A DNA stretch of 20,084 nt from CAYLZO01 sp964387775. GTDB taxonomy: Bacteria; Chloroflexota; Anaerolineae; JAAYZQ01. Below the pieces are notes generated by a model. That model ran no database searches and was not told the origin of the DNA. It saw only the letters and a list, made by a program, of their open reading frames with translations. The stretch covers positions 1-20,084 of the forward strand of contig CAYLZO010000077.1 of assembly GCA_964387775.1 (NCBI GenBank), in the 5' to 3' direction. This document shows, piece after piece, positions 1 through 7,600 of this stretch (position 1 is the first letter of the stretch; each line of letters starts with the position of its first letter). A program made the position numbers and the translations under genes.

Positions 1-41
1 CAACCGCCATCACACCACACCCGGTACTGTGCTTCAGACAT
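1..41 (-). CDS. 5' end of a leftward gene cut by the window edge
   Basis: On the minus strand an ATG at 41-39 opens a frame reading MSEAQYRVWCDGG before the window ends. A strong Shine-Dalgarno sequence (GGAGGTG, plus-strand 47-53) lies 5 nt upstream, which makes this a credible translation start rather than a chance frame. The hydrophobic-strand-then-DGG pattern (YRVWCDGG) resembles the first strand of RNase H-like proteins (usually xxYTDGG/S), but 13 residues cannot decide a family. The gene is divergent from the four-gene operon and shares the 42-659 regulatory space with it. Confidence 0.5.
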   Translation of the reverse strand, partial: MSEAQYRVWCDGG

Positions 42-273
42 GAGGACACCTCCAGACAGAAATGGGATTTGACGGTCAAGAACCGCCACGCACCCCGACG
101 CGGTAGCGTTTTTTCCTCGCTCGGCCTCTGCGGCAGAGTAAAAAATGGATGACACTTGACCGACCCGGAAGCGGTACTCCGCAGGAAGCTACGTTCTCTC
201 TGTGTTGCGTGTTGCATTTCTTGCCTCTTGCAGCTTTCCCCGAACAGCGCGCCGCCGGCCCCGACAAAGCAAA

Positions 274-324
274 AACGGCCATCCCGCCACTGGCTGCGTT
301 GCGCAGCTTGGCGAAATGGCCGTT
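274..324 (-). terminator. 51-nt hairpin, terminator-like on the minus strand
   Basis: Three nested perfect stems fold on one axis: AACGGCCAT (274-282) with ATGGCCGTT (316-324), CGCCA (285-289) with TGGCG (309-313), and GCTGCG (293-298) with CGCAGC (302-307) around a 3-nt loop. That gives 20 base pairs with only small internal loops. Read leftward, the stem ends in GTTTTTG, a short U-tract, so it could terminate or attenuate minus-strand transcription heading toward the gene at 1-41. Read rightward there is no U-tract. It could alternatively be a solitary palindromic repeat element. Confidence 0.4.
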
Positions 325-333
325 CTGACGCTA

Positions 334-367
334 CTCAATTGACCCAGCGGATCAATTGAGGTACAAT
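334..367 (+). promoter_or_regulatory. Sigma70-type promoter overlapped by a perfect inverted-repeat operator candidate
   Basis: TTGACC (339-344) and TACAAT (362-367) are separated by exactly 17 nt. The site CTCAATTGA (334-342) - 9 nt - TCAATTGAG (352-360) is a perfect 9-bp inverted repeat. Its left arm covers most of the -35 box and its right arm fills the spacer just before the -10 box. This geometry is typical of a dimeric repressor site that blocks RNA polymerase. The promoter points toward the operon at 660, about 285 nt from its start codon. No regulator gene is visible next to it. Confidence 0.5.
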
Positions 368-505
368 AGCCTCAGCCCTGCACGATAAGCTCCTCGCTTT
401 TGACGACTGCGAATGTAATAGACTTGTTGCTGAAGAAGGGACGGGACGCAGACCTCGACGTGAGCTCGGTCGAACGATGAACGCAGATTCTCGCAGATAT
501 CAGCT

Positions 506-534
506 TTGACTCTCAATCGATTTTAATTTATAAT
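506..534 (+). promoter_or_regulatory. Near-consensus sigma70 promoter for the four-gene operon
   Basis: TTGACT (506-511), a 17-nt spacer and TATAAT (529-534) make an almost perfect housekeeping promoter in an AT-rich patch. The predicted transcript start near 541 leaves about 120 nt of untranslated leader before the GTG at 660, which has a GAGGAG ribosome binding site at 644-649. This is the strongest promoter seen on the plus strand in the window. Confidence 0.65.
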
Positions 535-659
535 GAACGGTGAATTCTTAAATTACCCCGCTGTCGTAAATGTAGCGCTGGTTCCTATGCGTCGAGTTCC
601 GCTTTTTCTGCAGTTTTCTGAAAGCTAGTTTGTCTTGAACATCGAGGAGTTCCTGGCCG

Positions 660-2093
660 GTGAGTGATCTACGTAAAAAAGTCCGCTTGGCACAGACACT
701 AAGCGAAATCGGGCGCCTTCAGAACGAGTTCAACGCCTGGAAAAAGCACCGCGACGGCGCCGACAGCAAGAACCAGTACCAGACGCAGCTCGAGGCCCTG
801 GGCGTGGTGGTCAGGCAGGCGCTGGCCGGCGTCAAACAAGAAACGGAAGGCATCCTCGACGACCATCCAGACCTGGGCACAGTTTACGCCCGCTGTAGCC
901 TCCAGGACAAGCGCGCGCTGTGGGTGCGCCGCGTGCTGTGGGGCTACTTTCGGGAAAAGTTTGACCAGCGCGACCAAGGGGACGAACTATGCAAGCTGCT
1001 CGAGGCCGCCGACGACGTAGTCTGGAGTTGCTACTATGGGGTCCACCAGCAGGTGGCCGGCAACGCACCGTTGAACCCCATCCCCCTGGCTTACGTCGAG
1101 CCTTTCTATTCGCCCCAGGCCCTGCCCCGCGACGAGCCGCCCGGTCTACTCAAGGAGAAACGCCTGGGCGCCGAGTTTCTGGCCGACTTTTACGAGCGGT
1201 TGCCCATCCCCCTGGTGAGCATGCCGCCCAACACCCTGGCCGCCCCCTGGTGGCTGGTCTACCTGGGCCACGAGGTGGGCCACCACGTCCAGCACGATTT
1301 TGACCTGGTGGACGCCTTTGCCGACCTGCTGTTCGACGTCGCCAGCGAGGCCCCTGACCCGGTGGAGGCGCCCAACGATGCCCAGCGCTGGTACGACTGG
1401 GGTCAGGAGATCTTTGCCGACGTCTTTTCGGTGTACATGATGGGCGCCGGCGCCGTGTGGGCCATGGCCGAGCTCGAGACCCATCCCGACCGGGAGATGC
1501 TTTTGCGCAAGGAGACGTATCCTGCCCCGGCCGCGCGGCTGGCCCTGCTGGCCAGGGTGGCCGACCGGCTGGGCCTGGGCGGCGCGGCCGCCCTGCGCGG
1601 CGAGGACGCCCGGGCGCGCCTCGCCCGCCCGCCGGCCGACGATTTTGAGGCCGAGTTGCAGCAGGAATTGGCCGCCGACCTGGCCCAGCTCGACAAGATG
1701 GTCGAGGCCGTGACCACGCGCCAGCTCGCCCCCGGGGTCACCTTTGCCACGCTGACGGGCTGGAACGGCTCGGACCTGCTGCCCTCGGGCGCGCTCGGTG
1801 ACTGGCAGACGTATCTCATCAAAAACGACGTGAGCAAGGGCCGGCAAGCCTTGAACTCGGCGCGGCTCATCGCCAGCGCCGGGATCGAGAGCTGGTCGGC
1901 CATCACCACCTCCACGCCGCCGGACCGGTGGCGCCAGGCGAGTGGCCTCCTGGGCAGCCGGATGCTGGACGGCATCGACCGCTACCGGGACAAGACCACC
2001 CGCGCCGCCGATTCCAAGGTCGTCCAAGACGTGGGCGCCGTCGCCGCCGACATCCGCGAGCAACTGCGCCACGCCGAGTTTGTTGATTGGTGA
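660..2093 (+). CDS. Zinc metalloprotease-like protein (HEVGHH), first gene of the operon
   Basis: A 477-residue protein starting at GTG, with a GAGGAG ribosome binding site 10 nt upstream. The centre carries HEVGHH at residues 204-209, the HExxH zinc-binding motif of zincin peptidases (ligands H204 and H208, general base E205). A second conserved block, GQEIFAD at 248-254, supplies a likely third ligand (E250), the gluzincin pattern. The first ~70 residues are charged and helical, coiled-coil-like; the C-terminal third is mostly helical with no obvious catalytic motif. There is no signal peptide or membrane helix, so it should act in the cytoplasm. It lies 3 nt upstream of the CHAT-ATPase gene, so the two are co-expressed. 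The peptidase fold is well supported; substrate and exact family are unknown. The likely role is effector or maturation protease of the system encoded by the operon. Confidence 0.75.
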   Translation: MSDLRKKVRLAQTLSEIGRLQNEFNAWKKHRDGADSKNQYQTQLEALGVVVRQALAGVKQETEGILDDHPDLGTVYARCSLQDKRALWVRRVLWGYFREKFDQRDQGDELCKLLEAADDVVWSCYYGVHQQVAGNAPLNPIPLAYVEPFYSPQALPRDEPPGLLKEKRLGAEFLADFYERLPIPLVSMPPNTLAAPWWLVYLGHEVGHHVQHDFDLVDAFADLLFDVASEAPDPVEAPNDAQRWYDWGQEIFADVFSVYMMGAGAVWAMAELETHPDREMLLRKETYPAPAARLALLARVADRLGLGGAAALRGEDARARLARPPADDFEAELQQELAADLAQLDKMVEAVTTRQLAPGVTFATLTGWNGSDLLPSGALGDWQTYLIKNDVSKGRQALNSARLIASAGIESWSAITTSTPPDRWRQASGLLGSRMLDGIDRYRDKTTRAADSKVVQDVGAVAADIREQLRHAEFVDW

Positions 2094-2096
2094 ATC

Positions 2097-4622
2097 GTGA
2101 CAGAACCCAACGTCCTTCGCATTCTCGTATCCGTCGAGTCAGCGGCCGGCGACCAACCCTGGACGGCCACCTTCTCCGCGCCCGACCGCCCGGCCCGCGC
2201 TGCCTGGCAGCCGACCCGCACCCTCCAGAAAGCGGCCATCGGCGGCCACAATTTCCCGGCCGTGGACGCCGGGGAGCCGGGCCTGCCCGATCCCGGCGAG
2301 GCGCACCACGCCCTGTGCACCGGCGCCGACCCCGACGCCCTCAAAGCCTTGTACCGCCGCATCACCCGGCGCGCGCCGGTGGCGGCCAACAAGGACGTGA
2401 GCACCTTTGGCAAATACCTCTTTGACACCCTCGTCGGCCGCGACATCTGGCAAGAGATCGTCGCCCTGGCCCAGGAGGAAGCGGCCGACGTGCTGGAGTT
2501 GGCCCTGGCCTGGGACGCCGGCGAGGTGGACCTGCACCGCCTCAACTGGGAGATGATGCACGGGCCGCAGGATTTTTTGGCCGCCAAGCTGCCCACGACC
2601 CCGCGCGAGGTGGCCATCACGCGGCTGGTGCTGGGCGCCGGGCAAGAGCCGGCCACCCTGGGCGCCATCCCCCGCTGCCTCTTTGTCATCGGCACGGCCC
2701 TGACCGACTGGCGCATCCGGCCGGGCGCCGAGTACCTGGGCCTGCTGCGCCAGATCGAGCGCTCGGGGCGGGCCATCCACACGCGCGTGCTGCGCGGCCA
2801 GAAAGGCCAGGGGGCCACGCCCACTGACCTGCGGCGGGCCATGACCGACTTTGGCCCCGAACTCGTGCATTTCATCTGCCACGGCAAATTCGACGACCGG
2901 GGCAACGCCCACCTGGAGCTGGCCGCCGAGCCTGATGAACAGGATCAGAGTAAGCTGCGCGACACCGGCATGATCTTCCAATACCTCAGCGAGGGCGAAA
3001 CCCTGCCGGCTATCGTCGTCCTCAGCGCCTGCAACACCGGCCAGGCCGACGCCGATGAGCAAGACCTCCTGGCCCCCGGCGCGCCGGTGGAGGGCGAGGG
3101 GGAGCGGCCCGAGGTCGAGCTGCGCGGCGCCCACGAGACGGCGCCCATGGCCGCCCGGCTGGTGGCCAGGGGCATTCCGGTGGTCATTGGCATGGCCGGG
3201 CGCGTGGCCGACAGCGCCTGCCGCCACTTTACCCGGCGCTTTGGCGAGGCCGTGGTCAGGGGCGAGCCGCTGGTCCGGGCCACGGCCGATGGCCGGCGCG
3301 CCGCCTTTGCCTACGACGACCAATCCCCCGAAGAGTCGGTGGACTGGGCCTTTCCCGCCGTATTCGTCTCGGCCAGGGTCCCGGCCGACTACCGGCCCAC
3401 GCCGCCGGCCCTGGCAGGCTCGATGCCGCCCGTCGAAGAGTGGGTGACCCGCTACCACAAGAAGCGGGGCAACGAGCCGGTCCTGTGCGGGCGACACAAG
3501 TTCTTTGACGCCTACTACGATCTCTTTCGAACGGACAAGCCCTCCGTGTTGGGCGCCTACGTCGTCCCCGTGTCGCCCCTGAGCGGCGGCCCGGATCTCC
3601 CTCAGCACGAACAGGATCGGGGCTTTGGCAAGACCCGGCTGCTACGCGAGCTGACCGTGCAGGCCATCCGCGACGGCCACATCCCCGTCGTTGTCAGCTC
3701 TGACAGCCGGAACTGGGAGCCGCCCAAGACCCTGCCCGATCTGCTGATCAAACTGTTCAAGGCCCTGAACGAGACGCGGCGCATCTACGACCTGCCGCGG
3801 ACGACGTGGCAGATCTCGGCGTTGCAGCGCCTGCTGCAGGGCCAGCCCGCCGAGTTGCACCCCGACGTCGAGGAGATCTACCTGGAGGAGAATAGCACCG
3901 TCAACGCCCGCGTCATCCGCGAAGCCCTGGCCGTGGACATGACCTACTTCATCGAACAGGCCCACGCCGACCCCCGCGCCGGAGCTGGGGCCGAACCGAG
4001 CGAGCAGGCGCTGGCCCGCCATGCCTTCTTTCAGGAGACCCAGGGCAGCGCCATCCTCTTCCTGGACGAAGTGCACAAGTACGACGAGGCGTTCGTGGAC
4101 GACTGGTTCGGTAGTGACGTGCTGGGCCAGGGCGGGTTGCGCCGCGACAGCGCGGTGCGGCTCCACGAGGACGATCCCTGGGACCCGGCCCGCACGGTCT
4201 TGCCCGTGGTGATGACGTTTTCCACGGCCGGCGCGCCGAACATCATCTTTACCTCGATCAAGGAACGGGGCCAGTCCCTGGGCCGAATGCGATTGGAGCC
4301 ATTGCAGCCCTTCCCGACGGCGTACGACGTCGACCTGCTGGCCTACGAGCACGTGTTGTTGAATCCCTTTGACGAGCGGGGAGAGTTGGTAGACAACGTG
4401 TCCAACCGGGCCTTTTTCCTCAACCGCGAGACCAGCCCCCAAAACTGGGAGAACTGGTGCGGGTTCATCCGCAACAAGTACGGGGGTTTGCCCCGCTACT
4501 TTGAGACGAAGGATTGTTATTGGACCGTGGACATTGCCGAAAAGAACGACTTTCTCAAAAAAGCTGACGAAGAGCAGCAGCTAGAAAAGTACATGGGAAA
4601 CGATGCAGATCACCCAGGCTGA
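2097..4622 (+). CDS. CHAT (caspase-like) protease fused to an AAA-type ATPase
   Basis: An 841-residue protein with a GTG start 3 nt after the metalloprotease stop, so translation is probably coupled. Residues ~1-440 form a CHAT domain (caspase HetF associated with TPRs). The strand-His block LVHFICHG holds catalytic H262 and the VVLSACNTG block holds catalytic C312, followed by the typical LVARGIPVVIGM strand near 355-368. Residues ~460-841 form a P-loop ATPase: a reduced Walker A, RGFGKTR (K512), and Walker B, AILFLDE (D657, E658), with an arginine-rich sensor region after it. Fused CHAT-ATPase proteins belong to bacterial conflict systems in which an NTPase switch releases a protease. No membrane segments are seen. 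The gene overlaps the next one by 20 nt. The catalytic dyad appears intact; the target protein is unknown. Confidence 0.85.
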   Translation: MTEPNVLRILVSVESAAGDQPWTATFSAPDRPARAAWQPTRTLQKAAIGGHNFPAVDAGEPGLPDPGEAHHALCTGADPDALKALYRRITRRAPVAANKDVSTFGKYLFDTLVGRDIWQEIVALAQEEAADVLELALAWDAGEVDLHRLNWEMMHGPQDFLAAKLPTTPREVAITRLVLGAGQEPATLGAIPRCLFVIGTALTDWRIRPGAEYLGLLRQIERSGRAIHTRVLRGQKGQGATPTDLRRAMTDFGPELVHFICHGKFDDRGNAHLELAAEPDEQDQSKLRDTGMIFQYLSEGETLPAIVVLSACNTGQADADEQDLLAPGAPVEGEGERPEVELRGAHETAPMAARLVARGIPVVIGMAGRVADSACRHFTRRFGEAVVRGEPLVRATADGRRAAFAYDDQSPEESVDWAFPAVFVSARVPADYRPTPPALAGSMPPVEEWVTRYHKKRGNEPVLCGRHKFFDAYYDLFRTDKPSVLGAYVVPVSPLSGGPDLPQHEQDRGFGKTRLLRELTVQAIRDGHIPVVVSSDSRNWEPPKTLPDLLIKLFKALNETRRIYDLPRTTWQISALQRLLQGQPAELHPDVEEIYLEENSTVNARVIREALAVDMTYFIEQAHADPRAGAGAEPSEQALARHAFFQETQGSAILFLDEVHKYDEAFVDDWFGSDVLGQGGLRRDSAVRLHEDDPWDPARTVLPVVMTFSTAGAPNIIFTSIKERGQSLGRMRLEPLQPFPTAYDVDLLAYEHVLLNPFDERGELVDNVSNRAFFLNRETSPQNWENWCGFIRNKYGGLPRYFETKDCYWTVDIAEKNDFLKKADEEQQLEKYMGNDADHPG

Positions 4623-7600
4623 CATCCGCCGCCAAGTTGCGCAGCTTCAGCGCGAGGACCAGCAGGCTCAGCTCAAGGAATTGGGCGCCCGCGGGCTGGC
4701 CTGGCTGGCCCTGGCCCCGGCCTGGACCGTGGACCTGGCCCGCGCCTGTGACTTTCCAGCCGGGCCTCTGGGCCTGGAGGGGTTCCTGGAGGAAGCCGAG
4801 GCGCGGGGCCTGTGCGAGCGGGGCGACATCGAGTACAAAGGCGAATTCTGGATCAGGCGCGGCGAGCGCCAGTCCACGCTCGACATGCTCCAAGACCGCT
4901 ACGGCATCGATTTCTTGTGGAAAGAGGCGTCGCAGGCCGGGCAGCGCATCCGGAAAGCGGCGGACTTGCCGGTATCGGCGCCCGTCCGGCGCTGGGCCAC
5001 CCTGGCCGGCCAGATGGCCGAGTCGCCCTGGCACGCGGCCGACTGGTTGGACCGGAAGCTCCTCGCCCTGCTGGACGAGGGACGAACCGGCGAGGCGATG
5101 GGCTGGCTCGACACCGCCGCGCCCCTGGCCGCCCTCTTTGGCGGGCGGCTGGAGCTGGCCGTGCGCCTGGGCAACCGCCGCCTGGAACTCGCCTATCGCC
5201 GCCGCCAGGACGAGCGCCACATCCAGGACTTTTTGCGGCGTGACGAACAAGTGGCCGCCCTCGAGGACCTGCTGGCCCTCAAGGAGGGGGCCTGGGCGCT
5301 GCACTACCTGGGCGTCGGCGGTGTGGGCAAGACCATGCTGCTGCGCTACGTCACCGCCCACCTGGCCCCGGAACGTAAACTGCCCACCGGGCGGATCGAC
5401 TTTGACTACGTCAGCCCCGACTACCCGGCCCGCCGGCCCGGGCAGATCCTCGTCGAGTTGGTCGCCGAGTTGCTGGCCTACGGCCTGGATCAGAGCCAGC
5501 TTGCGGCCTTTAACAACAGTGTCGACAGCCTGCACGAGGTCCTGAGCCGCGAGCCGGGTGTGGGCGATCCCCTGGCCCGGCTCGACGAACACCAAGAACC
5601 CTACGAGACCATGATCCGCGATTTCTGCCGCCTGATCAGGGGGTTAGCCCGGCCCGGCCGGCCCGTGGTCCTGATCCTAGACACGTGCGAGGAATTGGCC
5701 AAATTCCAGCCGCCGGGCTCGCGCCTGCCCAGCGTCGAGGCCACCTTCCAGATCCTGGAGGACGTCCACCGGGAGTCGCTGAAGCAGTCCGGGCCAGACG
5801 AGTTGCCCTTCCGGGTCGTATTCGCCGGGCGGCGGCCCCTGGCCCAGAGCGGCCTCCACTGGGCGCTCAAGCCCCACCAGGCCGGGGGCAAGCGCCACCT
5901 GCTGCCCGAGCGCAAGGACTATCTGGCCCTGCACGAGCTACGCGGCTTTGACCACCGCGAGACCAAAGAATTCCTGTGCGACATCAAGCAGGTCCAAATC
6001 CCGACACGGGACGTCTACCGGGCGATTCTGCGCCACAGCCTGGAAACGGGGCGCTCGGCCGACGTTGAACACAACGCCTTCGAGCACCGGCCCCGCCAAT
6101 TCCGCTACAATCCCTTCGACCTGGCCCTCTACGCCGAATGGCTCAAGTCGGATCAGGCCCTCTCGGCGGAGCAGATCGCCGGCGGGGCCCACGACCCCTA
6201 CATCGAGTACCGCATCCTGGAGCGGCTCCGCCAGCGGGACCTGGAGGACCTGCTGCCGGCCCTGGTCCTGCTGGCCCGTTTCGACGAGCTGGTGCTGACG
6301 CCCCTGATCGAGCAGCGGCCCGGCGTCGACGTCGGCGCCATCTCCCGCGAGCTGGGCGACCAGGAGTGGATCGACTACCGGCACGACGAGGCCCTGGACG
6401 CCACCTTCCTCCAGATCGACAACAACCTGCTGCCCCGCCTGCGCCGCTACTATGGCTGCGACCAGGTCCAGGCTCCAAAGCCCGAACGTTGCCGCAAGCT
6501 GGATGAGGCCAAGCGTAAACTGGCGCCCATCCTCAAGGGCCTCCTCGAAGACGAGGATCGGGCGCTGGTCAACGTCGCTCCCGACTATATCGACGCCGCC
6601 CTGCGCGTGCTGCCTCACGAGACCGGGGCGCGCCTCTGGGACCAGATCGAGCGGCGCATCCCCGCCGAGGCCGACTGGTCCTGGGCGCGCCGGGTGACGG
6701 GCCGCATCCTGGGCGAGGCGGACCACCCCCTCTGGGCGGCGGTGCAGGCCACGCTGGCCTCGGCCCAGATCCACCTGGAGCCCGACTTTGACGTGCGCTC
6801 CATCTGGCAGACCGTGGCCGACACGGCCCGAAACCATCCCCTGGCCGGGGTGCGCGAGCGGCTGGAGGCCCGGGCCTTTCTGGGGCAACTAGCGGCTCGG
6901 CCCTGGTCCGAGCCGCCGATCTCGGAGGCCGACCTCGACCGCCTCTTTGACCTGGCCCCGGCGTCGCCCACTGTCACGCGGCAACAGATGGCCGCCGCCT
7001 ACCCGGAGCTGGCCCGGGCGCTGGAATCACTTCCTCCTTCAACGCGCGGGGCAAGCCCCATCGCAAGCGCCTACGAGGCCATGGATCACCTGCTGCGCCA
7101 AATGGCCGAGCAGCCCGCGTCGGAACCATCCATCTCGGAGCAGGCCGCCAGCCTGCAAGCGGACCTGGCCCAGGCCGCGTCCGACTTTCATATCCAGCAA
7201 CAGGTGGCTGCCGCCTGCGCAGCCCTGGCCAGTGTGCTGGATGCCTGTGAATACCACAACGCCGCGTTCCCCGACCCTGCCCGGCTCCAAAGTTGGGCCT
7301 TGGACCTAGACAGACTGGACTACCCACGCGAGTTGGTGGCCTTTGCCCACACCCTGGCCGGCCGGGCCTGGCTGTCGAACGCGTCTACGTCGGCGGGCAG
7401 CGGGCCGGGCGTGGCGCTGCTCCGGCGGGCCGCGCGGATGGCCGGCAGCGGCCTCGACGGCCTGGACCCCAACCGCTGGCTCGATTGGCTTCCACCCCGG
7501 GACCTGCGCTCGCGGCTGCGGCTGGAGGCGGTGCGGGCGCTGCCGGCCGAACTCGAGGACGAGGCGTGGCGGGACCTCAGCACCTGGCGGGCCAATGCCC

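Larger units (their letters stand above)
42..659. other. Intergenic regulatory region before the four-gene operon
   Basis: No convincing gene is seen in these ~600 bases; the small open frames have no family character and no good ribosome binding sites. The region is visibly more AT-rich than the flanking coding DNA, especially 500-560. It contains a 51-nt hairpin (274-324), a promoter with an inverted-repeat operator-like site (334-367), and a near-consensus sigma70 promoter (506-534). A GAGGAG ribosome binding site at 644-649 serves the GTG start at 660. Confidence 0.6.

Noticed and set aside
156..359. Small plus- and minus-strand frames in the upstream region (156-359 and 76-282).
   Set aside because: No family character, they overlap each other and the 51-nt hairpin, and they lack good ribosome binding sites.
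1146..3608. Long minus-strand open frames opposite the metalloprotease and CHAT-ATPase genes (for example 1146-2072 and 2139-3608).
   Set aside because: They are mirror frames of GC-rich genes: Gly/Ala/Gln-rich, no motifs, no ribosome binding sites, while the plus strand has clear catalytic motifs throughout.
4603..4622. A frameshift or sequencing error joining the CHAT-ATPase and giant NTPase genes into one.
   Set aside because: The 20-nt overlap with a clean stop and an in-overlap ATG is a normal coupled gene junction, and both proteins have complete domains.
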